DNA from: Mimachlamys varia
Lineage: Eukaryota > Mollusca > Bivalvia > Pectinida > Pectinidae
Direction: 5' to 3'
NCBI GenBank assembly: GCA_947623455.1
Contig: OX392536.1
Location: 14,131,282-14,195,281, forward strand
DNA: 64,000 nt
How positions within the stretch are numbered: position 1 is the first letter of the stretch; each line of letters begins with the position of its first letter. Under the pieces are notes generated by a model. The model did no database searches and was not told where the DNA came from. It saw only the letters and a program-made list of their open reading frames with translations. Both the position numbers and the translations under genes were made by a program. Positions 45,900 to 60,800 of this stretch are shown here, one piece after another.

Positions 45900-48800
45900 G
45901 AGAGGGAAGGATTCTGTGATCTCTGTACTGTTAACATTAATGTCTGTGTGAGAGGGAAGGATTCTGTGATCTCAGTACTGTTAACATTAATGTCTGTGTG
46001 AGAGGAAAGGATTCTGTGATCTCGGTACTGTTAACATTAATGTCTGTGTGAGAGGGAAGGATTCTGTGATCTCTGTACTGTTAACATTAATGTCTGTGAG
46101 AGAGGGAAGGATTCTGTGATCTTTGTACTTTTAACATTAATGTCTGTGAGAGAGGATTCTGTGATCACTGTACTGTTTACTTTAATGTCTGTGAGAGGGA
46201 GGATTCTGTGATCTTTGTACTGTTAACATTAATGTCTGTGAGAGAGGGAAGGATTCTGTGATCTCTGTACTGTTAACATTAATGTCTGTGTGAGAGGGAA
46301 GGATTCTGTGATCTCTGTACTGTTAACATTAATGTCTGTGAGAGAGGGATGGATTCTGTGATCTCTGTACTGTTAACATTAATGTCTGTGAGAGAGGGAA
46401 GGATTCTGTGATCTTTGTACTGTTAACATTAATGTCTGTGAGAGAGGGAAGGATTCTGTGATCTCTGTACTGTTAACATTAATGTCTGTGTGAGAGGGAA
46501 GGATTCTGTGATCTTTTTATACTGTTAACATTAATGTCTGTGAGAGAGGGAAGGATTCTGTGATCTCTGTACTGTTAACATTAATGTCTGTAAGAGGGAA
46601 GGATTCTGTGATCTCTGTACTGTTAACATTAATGTCTGTGAGAGGGAAGGATTCTGTGATCTCTGTACTGTTAACATTAATGTCTGTAAGAGAGGATTCT
46701 GTGATCTTTGTACTGTTAACATTAATGTCTGTGAGAGAGGGAAGGATTCTGTGATCTTTGTACTTTTAACATTAATGTCTATGAGAGAGGGAAGGATTCT
46801 GTGATCTCTGTACTGTTAACATTAAAATCTGTAAGAGGGAAGGATTCTGTGATCTTTGTACTGTTAACATTAATGTCTGTGAGAGAGGGAAGGATTCTGT
46901 GATCTCTGTACAGTTAACATTAATGTCTGTGAGAGAGGATTCTGTGATCTCTGTACTGTTAACATTAATGTCTGTGTGAGAGGGAAGGATTCTGTGATCT
47001 CTGTACTGTTAACATTAATGTCTGTGAGAGAGGGAAGGATTCTGTGATCTCTGTACTGTTAACATTAATGTCTGTGAGAGAGGGAAGGATTCTGTGATCT
47101 TTGTACTGTTAACATTAATGTCTGTGAGAGGGAAGGATTCTGTGATCTCTGTACTGTTAACATTAATGTCTGTGAGAGGGAAGGATTCTGTGATCTCTGT
47201 ACTGTTAACATTAATGTCTGTGAGAGGGAAGGATTCTGTGATCTCTGTACTGTTAAAATTAATGTCTGTAAAAGGGAAGGATTCTGTGATCTCTGTACTG
47301 TTAACATTAATGTCTGTGAGAGGGAAGGATTCTGTGATCTCTGTACTGTTAACATTAATGTCTGTAAGAGGGAAGGATTCTGTGATCTCTGTACTGTTAA
47401 CATTAATGTCTGTGAGAGAGGGAAGGATTCTGTGATCTTTGTACTGTTAACATTAATGTCTGTGAGAGGGGGAAGGATTCTGTGATCTCAGTACTGTTAA
47501 CATTAATGTCTGTGTGAGAGGGAAGGATTCTGTGATCTCTGTACTGTTAACATTAATGTCTGTGTGAGAGGGAAGGATTCTGTGATCTCTGTACTGTTAA
47601 CATTAATGTCTGTGAGAGAGGGAAGGATTCTGTGATCTCTGTACTTTTAACATTAATGTCTGTGAGAGAGGGAAAGATTCTGTGATCTCTGTACTGTTAA
47701 CATTAATGTCTGTGAGAGAGGGAAGGATTCTGTGATCTCTGTACTGTTAACATTAATGTCTGTGAGAGAGGGAAGGATTCTGTGATCTTTGTACTGTTAA
47801 CATTAATGTCTGTGAGAGAGGGAAGGATTCTGTGATCTTTGTACTGTTAACATTAATGTCTGTGAGAGAGGGAAGGATTCTGTGATCTCTGTACTGTTAA
47901 CATTAATGTCTGTGTGAGAGAGGATTCTGTGATCTCTGTACTGTTAACATTAATGTCTGTGAGAGGGAAGGATTCTGTGATCTCTGTACTGTTAACATTA
48001 AAATCTGTAAGAGGGAAGGATTCTGTGATCTTTGTACTGTTAACATTAATGTCTGTGAGAGAGGGAAGGATTCTGTGATCTCTGTACAGTTAACATTAAT
48101 GTCTGTGAGAGAGGATTCTGTGATCTCTGTACTGTTAACATTAATGTCTGTGAGAGGGAAGGATTCTGTGATCTCTGTACTGTTAACATTAATGTCTGTA
48201 AGAGGGAAGGATTCTGTGATCTCTGTACTGTTAACATTAATGTCTGTGAGAGAGGGAAGGATTCTGTGATCTTTGTACTGTTAACATTAATGTCTGTGAG
48301 AGGGAAGGATTCTGTGATCTCTGTACTGTTAACATTAATGTCTGTGAGAGGGAAGGATTCTGTGATCTCTGTACTGTTAACATTAATGTCTGTGAGAGGG
48401 AAGGATTCTGTGATCTCTGTACTGTTAAAATTAATGTCTGTAAAAGGGAAGGATTCTGTGATCTCTGTACTGTTAACATTAATGTCTGTGAGAGGGAAGG
48501 ATTCTGTGATCTCTGTACTGTTAACATTAATGTCTGTAAGAGGGAAGGATTCTGTGATCTCTGTACTGTTAACATTAATGTCTGTGAGAGAGGGAAGGAT
48601 TCTGTGATCTTTGTACTGTTAACATTAATGTCTGTGAGAGGGGGAAGGATTCTGTGATCTCAGTACTGTTAACATTAATGTCTGTGTGAGAGGGAAGGAT
48701 TCTGTGATCTCTGTACTGTTAACATTAATGTCTGTGTGAGAGGGAAGGATTCTGTGATCTCTGTACTGTTAACATTAATGTCTGTGTGAGAGGGAAGGAT

Positions 48801-51800
48801 TCTGTGATCTCAGTACTGTTAACATTAATGTCTGTGTGAGAGGGAAGGATTCTGTGATCTCTGTACTGTTAACATTAATGTCTGTGTGAGAGGGAAGGAT
48901 TCTGTGATCTCTGTACTGTTAACATTAATGTCTGTGAGAGAGGGAAGGATTCTGTGATCTCTGTACTTTTAACATTAATGTCTGTGAGAGAGGGAAAGAT
49001 TCTGTGATCTCTGTACTGTTAACATTAATGTCTGTGAGAGAGGGAAGGATTCTGTGATCTCTGTACTGTTAACATTAATGTCTGTGAGAGAGGGAAGGAT
49101 TCTGTGATCTCTGAACTGTTAACATTAATGTCTGTGAGAGAGGATTCTGTGATCTCTGTACTGTTAACATTAATGTCTGTGAGAGGGAAGGATTCTGTGA
49201 TCTCTGTACTGTTAACATTAATGTCTGTGAGAGAGGGAAGGATTCTGTGATCTCTGTACTGTTAACATTAATGTCTGTGTGAGAGGGAAGAATTCTGTGA
49301 TCTCTGTACTGTTAACATTAATGTCTGTGTGAGAGGGAAGGATTCTGTGATCTCTGTACTGTTAACATTAATGTCTGTGTGAGAGGGAAGGATTCTGTGA
49401 TCTCAGTACTGTTAACATTAATGTCTGTGTGAGAGGGAAGGATTCTGTGATCTCTGTACTGTTAACATTAATGTCTGTGAGAGACGGAAGGATTCTGTGA
49501 TCTTTGTACTTTTAACATTAATGTCTGTGAGAGAGGGAAGGATTCTGTGATCTTTGTACTGTTAACATTAATGTCTGTGAGAGAGGATTCTGTGATCTCT
49601 GTACTGTTAACATTAATGTCTGTGAGAGGGAAGGATTCTGTGATCTCTGTACTGTTAACATTAATGTCTGTGAGAGGGAAGGATTCTGTGATCTCTGTAC
49701 TGTTAACATTAATGTCTGTGTGAGAAGGAAGGATTCTGTGATCTTTGTACTGTTAACATTAATGTCTGTGAGAGAGGGAAGGATTCTGTGATCTTTGTAC
49801 TGTTAACATTAATGTCTGTGAGAGAGGGAAGGATTCTGTAATCTTTGTACTGCTAACATTAATGTCTGTGAGAGAGGGAGGATTCTGTGATCTTTGTACT
49901 GTAAACATTAATGTCTGTGAGAGAGGATTCTGTAATCTCTGTACTGTTAACATTAATGTCTGTGAGAGGGAAGGATTCTGTGATCTCTGTACTATTAACA
50001 TTAACGTCTGTAAGAGAAGGAAGGATTCTGTGATCTTTGTACTGTTAACATTAATGTCTGTAAGAGAAGGAAGGATTCTGTGATCTTTGTACTGTTAACA
50101 TTAATGTCTGTGAGAGAGGATTCTGTAATTTCTGTACTGTTAACATTAATGTCTGTGAGAGGGAAGGATTCTGTGATCTCTGTACTGTTAACATTAACGT
50201 CTGTAAGAGAAGGAAGGATTCTGTGATCTTTATACTGTTAACATTAATGTCTGTGAGAGAGGGAAGGATTCTGTGATCACTGTACTGTTAACATTAATGT
50301 TTGTAAGAGAGGGAAGGATTCTGTGATCTTTGTACTGTTAACATTAATGTCTGTGAGAGAGGGAAGGATTCTGTGATCTTTGTACTGTTAACATTAATGT
50401 CTGTGAGAGGGAAGGATTCTGTGATCTCTGTACTGTTAACATTAATGTCTGTGAGAGGGAAGGATTCTGTGATCTCTGTACTGTTAACATTAATGTCTGT
50501 GAGAGAGGGAAGGATTCTGTGATCTTTGTACTGTTAACATTAATGTCTGTGAGAGGGAAGGATTCTGTGATCTCTGTACTGTTAACATTAATGTCTGTGA
50601 GAGGGAAGGATTCTGTGATCTCTGTACTGTTAACATTAATGTCTGTGAGAGGGAAGGATTCTGTGATCTCTGTACTGTTAAAATTAATGTCTGTAAAAGG
50701 GAAGGATTCTGTGATCTCTGTACTGTTAACATTAATGTCTGTGAGAGGGAAGGATTCTGTGATCTCTGTACTGTTAACATTAATGTCTGTAAGAGGGAAG
50801 GATTCTGTGATCTCTGTACTGTTAACATTAATGTCTGTGAGAGAGGGAAGGATTCTGTGATCTTTGTACTGTTAACATTAATGTCTGTGAGAGGGGGAAG
50901 GATTATGTGATCTCAGTACTGTTAACATTAATGTCTGTGTGAGAGGGAAGGATTCTGTGATCTCTGTACTGTTAACATTAATGTCTGTGTGAGAGGGAAG
51001 GATTCTGTGATCTCTGTACTGTTAACATTAATGTCTGTGTGAGAGGGAAGGATTCTGTGATCTCAGTACTGTTAACATTAATGTCTGTGTGAGAGGGAAG
51101 GATTCTGTGATCTCTGTACTGTTAACATTAATGTCTGTGTGAGAGGGAAGGATTCTGTGATCTCTGTACTGTTAACATTAATGTCTGTGAGAGAGGGAAG
51201 GATTCTGTGATCTCTGTACTTTTAACATTAATGTCTGTGAGAGAGGGAAAGATTCTGTGATCTCTGTACTGTTAACATTAATGTCTGTGAGAGAGGGAAG
51301 GATTCTGTGATCTCTGTACTGTTAACATTAATGTCTGTGAAAGAGGGAAGGATTCTGTGATCTCTGAACTGTTAACATTAATGTCTGTGAGAGGGAAGGA
51401 TTCTGTGATCTCTGTACTGTTAACATTAATGTCTGTGAGAGGGAAGGATTCTGTGATCTCTGTACTGTTAACATTAAAATCTGTAAGAGGGAAGGATTCT
51501 GTGATCTTTGTACTGTTAACATTAATGTCTGTGAGAGAGGGAAGGATTCTGTGATCTCTGTACAGTTAACATTAATGTCTGTGAGAGAGGATTCTGTGAT
51601 CTCTGTACTGTTAACATTAATGTCTGTGAGAGGGAAGGATTCTGTGATCTCTGTACTGTTAACATTAATGTCTGTAAGAGGGAAGGATTCTGTGATCTCT
51701 GTACTGTTAACATTAATGTCTGTGAGAGAGGGAAGGATTCTGTGATCTTTGTACTGTTAACATTAATGTCTGTGAGAGGGAAGGATTCTGTGATCTCTGT

Positions 51801-54800
51801 ACTGTTAACATTAATGTCTGTGAGAGGGAAGGATTCTGTGATCTCTGTACTGTTAACATTAATGTCTGTGAGAGGGAAGGATTCTGTGATCTCTGTACTG
51901 TTAAAATTAATGTCTGTAAAAGGGAAGGATTCTGTGATCTCTGTACTGTTAACATTAATGTCTGTGAGAGGGAAGGATTCTGTGATCTCTGTACTGTTAA
52001 CATTAATGTCTGTAAGAGGGAAGGATTCTGTGATCTCTGTACTGTTAACATTAATGTCTGTGAGAGAGGGAAGGATTCTGTGATCTTTGTACTGTTAACA
52101 TTAATGTCTGTGTGAGAGGGGGAAGGATTCTGTGATCTCAGTACTGTTAACATTAAAGTCTGTGTGAGAGGGAAGGATTCTGTGATCTCTGTACTGTTAA
52201 CATTAATGTCTGTGTGAGAGGGAAGGATTCTGTGATCTCTGTACTGTTAACATTAATGTCTGTGTGAGAGGGAAGGATTCTGTGATCTCAGTACTGTTAA
52301 CATTAATGTCTGTGTGAGAGGGAAGGATTCTGTGATCTCTGTACTGTTAACATTAATGTCTGTGTGAGAGGGAAGGATTCTGTGATCTCTGTACTGTTAA
52401 CATTAATGTCTGTGAGAGAGGGAAGGATTCTGTGATCTCTGTACTTTTAACATTAATGTCTGTGAGAGAGGGAAAGATTCTGTGATCTCTGTACTGTTAA
52501 CATTAATGTCTGTGAGAGAGGGAAGGATTCTGTGATCTCTGAACTGTTAACATTAATGTCTGTGAGAGAGGATTCTGTGATCTCTGTACTGTTAACATTA
52601 ATGTCTGTGAGAGGGAAGGATTCTGTGATCTCTGTACTGTTAACATTAATGTCTGTGAGAGAGGGAAGGATTCTGTGATCTCTGTACTGTTAACATTAAT
52701 GTCTGTGTGAGAGGGAAGAATTCTGTGATCTCTGTACTGTTAACATTAATGTCTGTGTGAGAGGGAAGGATTCTGTGATCTCTGTACTGTTAACATTAAT
52801 GTCTGTGTGAGAGGGAAGGATTCTGTGATCTCAGTACTGTTAACATTAATGTCTGTGTGAGAGGGAAGGATTCTGTGATCTCTGTACTGTTAACATTAAT
52901 GTCTGTGAGAGACGGAAGGATTCTGTGATCTTTGTACTTTTAACATTAATGTCTGTGAGAGAGGGAAGGATTCTGTGATCTTTGTACTGTTAACATTAAT
53001 GTCTGTGAGAGAGGATTCTGTGATCTCTGTACTGTTAACATTAATGTCTGTGAGAGGGAAGGATTCTGTGATCTCTGTACTGTTAACATTAATGTCTGTG
53101 AGAGGGAAGGATTCTGTGATCTCTGTACTGTTAACATTAATGTCTGTGTGAGAAGGAAGGATTCTGTGATCTTTGTACTGTTAACATTAATGTCTGTGAG
53201 AGAGGGAAGGATTCTGTGATCTTTGTACTGTTAACATTAATGTCTGTGAGAGAGGGAAGGATTCTGTAATCTTTGTACTGCTAACATTAATGTCTGTGAG
53301 AGAGGGAGGATTCTGTGATCTTTGTACTGTAAACATTAATGTCTGTGAGAGAGGATTCTGTAATCTCTGTACTGTTAACATTAATGTCTGTGAGAGGGAA
53401 GGATTCTGTGATCTCTGTACTGTTAACATTAACGTCTGTAAGAGAAGGAAGGATTCTGTGATCTTTGTACTGTTAACATTAATGTCTGTAAGAGAAGGAA
53501 GGATTCTGTGATCTTTGTACTGTTAACATTAATGTCTGTGAGAGAGGATTCTGTAATTTCTGTACTGTTAACATTAATGTCTGTGAGAGGGAAGGATTCT
53601 GTGATCTCTGTACTGTTAACATTAACGTCTGTAAGAGAAGGAAGGATTCTGTGATCTTTATACTGTTAACATTAATGTCTGTGAGAGAGGGAAGGATTCT
53701 GTGATCACTGTACTGTTAACATTAATGTTTGTAAGAGAGGGAAGGATTCTGTGATCTTTGTACTGTTAACATTAATGTCTGTGAGAGAGGGAAGGATTCT
53801 GTGATCTTTGTACTGTTAACATTAATGTCTGTGAGAGAGGGAAGGATTCTGTAATCTTTGTACTGTTAACATTAATGTCTGTGAGAGAGGGAAGGATTCT
53901 GTAATCTTTGTACTGTTAACATTAATGTCTGTTAGAGAGGGAAGGATTCTGTGATCTTTATACTGTTAACATTAATGTCTGTGAGAGAGGGAAGGATTCT
54001 GTAATCTCTGTACAGTTAACATTAATGTCTGTGAGAGAGGGAAGGATTCTGTAATCTTTGTACTGCTAACATTAATGTCTGTGAGAGAGGGAAGGATTCT
54101 GTGATCTTTGTACTGTTAACATTTATGTCTGTGAGAGAGAATTCTGTAATCTCTGTACTGTTAACATTAATGTCTGTGAGAGAGGATTCTGTGATCTCTG
54201 TACTGTTAACATTAATGTCTGTGAGAGAGGAGAGGATTCTGTGATCTTTGTACTGTTAACATTAATGTCTGTGAGAGAGGGAAGGATTCTGTGATCTTTG
54301 TACTGTTAACATTAATGTCTGTAAGAGAAGGAAGGATTCTGTGATCTTTGTACTGTTAACATTAATGTCTGTGAGAGAGGGAAGGATTCTGTAATCTCTG
54401 TACTGTTAACATTAATGTCTGTGAGAGGGAAGGATTCTGTGATCTTTGTACTGTTAACATTAACGTCTGTAAGAGAAGGAAGGATTCTGTGATCTTTATA
54501 CTGTTATCATTAATGTCTGTGAGAGAGGGAAGGATTCTGTGATCACTGTACTGTTAACATTAATGTCTGTAAGAGAGGGAAGGATTCTGTGATCTTTGTA
54601 CTGTTAACATTAATGTCTGTGAGAGAGGGAACTATTCTGTGATCTTTGTACTGTTAACATTAATGTCTGTGAGAGAGGGAAGGATTCTGTAATCTTTGTA
54701 CTGTTAACATTAATGTCTGTGAGAGAGGGAAGGATTCTGTAATCTTTGTACTGTTAACATTAATGTCTGTGAGAGAGGGAAGGATTCTGTGAACTCTGTA

Positions 54801-57800
54801 CTGTTAACATTAATGTCTGTGAGAGAGGGAAGGATTCTGTAATCTCTGTACTGTTAACATTAATGTCTGTGAGAGGGAAGGATTCTGTGATCTCTGTACT
54901 GTTAACATTAATGTCTGTGTGAGAGGGAAGGATTCTGTGATCTCTGTACTGTTAACATTAATGCCTGTGAGAGAGGATTCTGTGAGCTTTGTACTGTTAA
55001 CATTAATGTCTGTGAGAGAGGGAAGGATTCTGTGATCTTTATACTGTTAACATTAATGTCTGTGAGAGAGGGAAGGATTCTGTGATCTCTGTACTGTTAA
55101 CATTAATGTCTGTGAGAGAGGGAAGGATTCTGTGATCTTTGTACTGTTAACATTAATGTCTGTGAGAGAGGGAAGGATTCTGTGATCTCTGTACTGTTAA
55201 CTTTAATGTCTGTGAGAGAGGATTCTGTGATTACTGTACTGTTAACTTTAATGTCTGTGAGAGGGAGGATTCTGTGATCTTTGTACTGTTAACATTAATG
55301 TCTGTGAGAGAGGATTCTGTGATCACTGTACTGTTAACATTAATGTCTGTGAGAGAGGGAAGGATTCTGTGATCTCTGTTCTTTTAACATAAATGTCTGT
55401 GCGAGGGAGGATTCTGTAATCTCTGTACTGTTAACATTGATGTCTGTGAGAGAGGATTCTGTGATCTCTGTACTGTTAACTTTAATGTCTGTGAGAGAGG
55501 AGAGGATTCTGTGATCTTTGTACTGTTAACATTAATGTCTGTGAGAGAAGGAAGGATTCTGTGATCTTTATACTGTTAACATTAATGTCTGTGAAAGAGG
55601 GAAGGATTCTGTGATCACTGTACTGTTAACATTAATGTCTGTAAGAGAGGGAAGGATTCTGTGATCTTTGTACTGTTAACATTAATGTCTGTGAGAGAGG
55701 GAAGGATTCTGTGATCTTTGTACTGTTAACATTAATGTCTGTGAGAGGGAAGGATTCTGTGATCTCTGTACTGTTAACATTAATGTCTGTGAGAGGGAAG
55801 GATTCTGTGATCTCTGTACTGTTAACATTAATGTCTGTGAGAGGGAAGGATTCTGTGATCTCTGTACTGTTAAAATTAATGTCTGTAAAAGGGAAGGATT
55901 CTGTGATCTCTGTACTGTTAACATTAATGTCTGTGAGAGGGAAGGATTCTGTGATCTCTGTACTGTTAACATTAATGTCTGTAAGAGGGAAGGATTCTGT
56001 GATCTCTGTACTGTTAACATTAATGTCTGTGAGAGAGGGAAGGATTCTGTGATCTTTGTACTGTTAACATTAATGTCTGTGTGAGAGGGGGAAGGATTCT
56101 GTGATCTCAGTACTGTTAACATTAAAGTCTGTGTGAGAGGGAAGGATTCTGTGATCTCTGTACTGTTAACATTAATGTCTGTGTGAGAGGGAAGGATTCT
56201 GTGATCTCTGTACTGTTAACATTAATGTCTGTGTGAGAGGGAAGGATTCTGTGATCTCAGTACTGTTAACATTAATGTCTGTGTGAGAGGGAAGGATTCT
56301 GTGATCTCTGTACTGTTAACATTAATGTCTGTGTGAGAGGGAAGGATTCTGTGATCTCTGTACTGTTAACATTAATGTCTGTGAGAGAGGGAAGGATTCT
56401 GTGATCTCTGTACTTTTAACATTAATGTCTGTGAGAGAGGGAAAGATTCTGTGATCTCTGTACTGTTAACATTAATGTCTGTGAGAGAGGGAAGGATTCT
56501 GTGATCTCTGAACTGTTAACATTAATGTCTGTGAGAGAGGATTCTGTGATCTCTGTACTGTTAACATTAATGTCTGTGAGAGGGAAGGATTCTGTGATCT
56601 CTGTACTGTTAACATTAATGTCTGTGAGAGAGGGAAGGATTCTGTGATTTCTGTACTGTTAACATTAATGTCTGTGTGAGAGGGAAGAATTCTGTGATCT
56701 CTGTACTGTTAACATTAATGTCTGTGTGAGAGGGAAGGATTCTGTGATCTCTGTACTGTTAACATTAATGTCTGTGTGAGAGGGAAGGATTCTGTGATCT
56801 CAGTACTGTTAACATTAATGTCTGTGTGAGAGGGAAGGATTCTGTGATCTCTGTACTGTTAACATTAATGTCTGTGAGAGACGGAAGGATTCTGTGATCT
56901 TTGTACTTTTAACATTAATGTCTGTGAGAGAGGGAAGGATTCTGTGATCTTTGTACTGTTAACATTAATGTCTGTGAGAGAGGATTCTGTGATCTCTGTA
57001 CTGTTAACATTAATGTCTGTGAGAGGGAAGGATTCTGTGATCTCTGTACTGTTAACATTAATGTCTGTGAGAAGGAAGGATTCTGTGATCTCTGTACTGT
57101 TAACATTAATGTCTGTGTGAGAAGGAAGGATTCTGTGATCTTTGTACTGTTAACATTAATGTCTGTGAGAGAGGGAAGGATTCTGTGATCTTTGTACTGT
57201 TAACATTAATGTCTGTGAGAGAGGGAAGGATTCTGTAATCTTTGTACTGCTAACATTAATGTCTGTGAGAGAGGGAGGATTCTGTGATCTTTGTACTGTA
57301 AACATTAATGTCTGTGAGAGAGGATTCTGTAATCTCTGTACTGTTAACATTAATGTCTGTGAGAGGGAAGGATTCTGTGATCTCTGTACTGTTAACATTA
57401 ACGTCTGTAAGAGAAGGAAGGATTCTGTGATCTTTGTACTGTTAACATTAATGTCTGTAAGAGAAGGAAGGATTCTGTGATCTTTGTACTGTTAACATTA
57501 ATGTCTGTGAGAGAGGATTCTGTAATTTCTGTACTGTTAACATTAATGTCTGTGTGAGAGGGAAGGATTCTGTGATCTCTGTACTGTTAACATTAACGTC
57601 TGTAAGAGAAGGAAGGATTCTGTGATCTTTATACTGTTAACATTAATGTCTGTGAGAGAGGGAAGGATTCTGTGATCACTGTACTGTTAACATTAATGTT
57701 TGTAAGAGAGGGAAGGATTCTGTGATCTTTGTACTGTTAACATTAATGTCTGTGAGAGAGGGAAGGATTCTGTGATCTTTGTACTGTTAACATTAATGTC

Positions 57801-60800
57801 TGTGAGAGAGGGAAGGATTCTGTAATCTTTGTACTGTTAACATTAATGTCTGTGAGAGAGGGAAGGATTCTGTAATCTTTGTACTGTTAACATTAATGTC
57901 TGTTAGAGAGGGAAGGATTCTGTGATCTTTATACTGTTAACATTAATGTCTGTGAGAGAGGGAAGGATTCTGTAATCTCTGTACAGTTAACATTAATGTC
58001 TGTGAGAGAGGGAAGGATTCTGTAATCTTTGTACTGCTAACATTAATGTCTGTGAGAGAGGGAAGGATTCTGTGATCTTTGTACTGTTAACATTTATGTC
58101 TGTGAGAGAGAATTCTGTAATCTCTGTACTGTTAACATTAATGTCTGTGAGAGAGGATTCTGTGATCTCTGTACTGTTAACATTAATGTCTGTGAGAGAG
58201 GAGAGGATTCTGTGATCTTTGTACTGTTAACATTAATGTCTGTGAGAGAGGGAAGGATTCTGTGATCTTTGTACTGTTAACATTAATGTCTGTAAGAGAA
58301 GGAAGGATTCTGTGATCTTTGTACTGTTAACATTAATGTCTGTGAGAGAGGGAAGGATTCTGTAATCTCTGTACTGTTAACATTAATGTCTGTGAGAGGG
58401 AAGGATTCTGTGATCTTTGTACTGTTAACATTAACGTCTGTAAGAGAAGGAAGGATTCTGTGATCTTTATACTGTTAACATTAATGTCTGTGAGAGAGGG
58501 AAGGATTCTGTGATCACTGTACTGTTAACATTAATGTCTGTAAGAGAGGGAAGGATTCTGTGATCTTTGTACTGTTAACATTAATGTCTGTGAGAGAGGG
58601 AACTATTCTGTGATCTTTGTACTGTTAACATTAATGTCTGTGAGAGAGGGAAGGATTCTGTAATCTTTGTACTGTTAACATTAATGTCTGTGAGAGAGGG
58701 AAGGATTCTGTAATCTTTGTACTGTTAACATTAATGTCTGTGAGAGAGGGAAGGATTCTGTGAACTCTGTACTGTTAACATTAATGTCTGTGAGAGAGGG
58801 AAGGATTCTGTAATCTCTGTACTGTTAACATTAATGTCTGTGAGAGAGGGAAGGATTCTGTGATCTCTGTACTGTTAACATTAATGTCTGTGTGAGAGGG
58901 AAGGATTCTGTGATCTCTGTACTGTTAACATTAATGCCTGTGAGAGAGGATTCTGTGAGCTTTGTACTGTTAACATTAATGTCTGTGAGAGAGGGAAGGA
59001 TTCTGTGATCTTTATACTGTTAACATTAATGTCTGTGAGAGAGGATTCTGTGATCTCTGTACTGTTAACATTAATGTCTGTGAGAGAGGAGAGGATTCTG
59101 TGATCTTTGTACTGTTAACATTAATGTCTGTGAGAGAGGGAAGGATTCTGTGATCTTTGTACTGTTAACATTAATGTCTGTAAGAGAAGGAAGGATTCTG
59201 TGATCTTTGTACTGTTAACATTAATGTCTGTGAGAGAGGGAAGGATTCTGTAATCTCTGTACTGTTAACATTAATGTCTGTGAGAGGGAAGGATTCTGTG
59301 ATCTTTGTACTGTTAACATTAACGTCTGTAAGAGAAGGAAGGATTCTGTGATCTTTATACTGTTAACATTAATGTCTGTGAGAGAGGGAAGGATTCTGTG
59401 ATCACTGTACTGTTAACATTAATGTCTGTAAGAGAGGGAAGGATTCTGTGATCTTTGTACTGTTAACATTAATGTCTGTGAGAGAGGGAACTATTCTGTG
59501 ATCTTTGTACTGTTAACATTAATGTCTGTGAGAGAGGGAAGGATTCTGTAATCTTTGTACTGTTAACATTAATGTCTGTGAGAGAGGGAAGGATTCTGTA
59601 ATCTTTGTACTGTTAACATTAATGTCTGTGAGAGAGGGAAGGATTCTGTGAACTCTGTACTGTTAACATTAATGTCTGTGAGAGAGGGAAGGATTCTGTA
59701 ATCTCTGTACTGTTAACATTAATGTCTGTGAGAGAGGGAAGGATTCTGTGATCTCTGTACTGTTAACATTAATGTCTGTGTGAGAGGGAAGGATTCTGTG
59801 ATCTCTGTACTGTTAACATTAATGCCTGTGAGAGAGGATTCTGTGAGCTTTGTACTGTTAACATTAATGTCTGTGAGAGAGGGAAGGATTCTGTGATCTT
59901 TATACTGTTAACATTAATGTCTGTGAGAGAGGGAAGGATTCTGTGATCTCTGTACTGTTAACATTAATGTCTGTGAGAGAGGGAAGGATTCTGTGATCTT
60001 TGTACTGTTAACATTAATGTCTGTGAGAGAGGGAAGGATTCTGTGATCTCTGTACTGTTAACTTTAATGTCTGTGAGAGAGGATTCTGTGATTACTGTAC
60101 TGTTAACTTTAATGTCTGTGAGAGGGAGGATTCTGTGATCTTTGTACTGTTAACATTAATGTCTGTGAGAGAGGATTCTGTGATCACTGTACTGTTAACA
60201 TTAATGTCTGTGAGAGAGGGAAGGATTCTGTGATCTCTGTTCTTTTAACATAAATGTCTGTGCGAGGGAGGATTCTGTAATCTCTGTACTGTTAACATTG
60301 ATGTCTGTGAGAGAGGATTCTGTGATCTCTGTACTGTTAACTTTAATGTCTGTGAGAGAGGAGAGGATTCTGTGATCTTTGTACTGTTAACATTAATGTC
60401 TGTGAGAGAGGAGAGGATTCTGTGATCTTTGTACTGTTAACATTAATGTCTGTGAGAGAAGGAAGGATTCTGTGATCTTTATACTGTTAACATTAATGTC
60501 TGTGAAAGAGGGAAGGATTCTGTGATCACTGTACTGTTAACATTAATGTCTGTAAGAGAGGGAAGGATTCTGTGATCTTTGTACTGTTAACATTAATGTC
60601 TGTGAGAGAGGGAAGGATTCTGTGATCTTTGTACTGTTAACATTAATGTCTGTGAGAGAGGGAAGGATTCTGTAATCTTTGTACTGTTAACATTAATGTC
60701 TGTGAGAGAGGGAAGGATTCTGTAATCTTTGTACTGTTAACATTAATGTCTGTGAGAGAGGGAAGGATTCTGTGAACTCTGTACTGTTAACATTAATGTC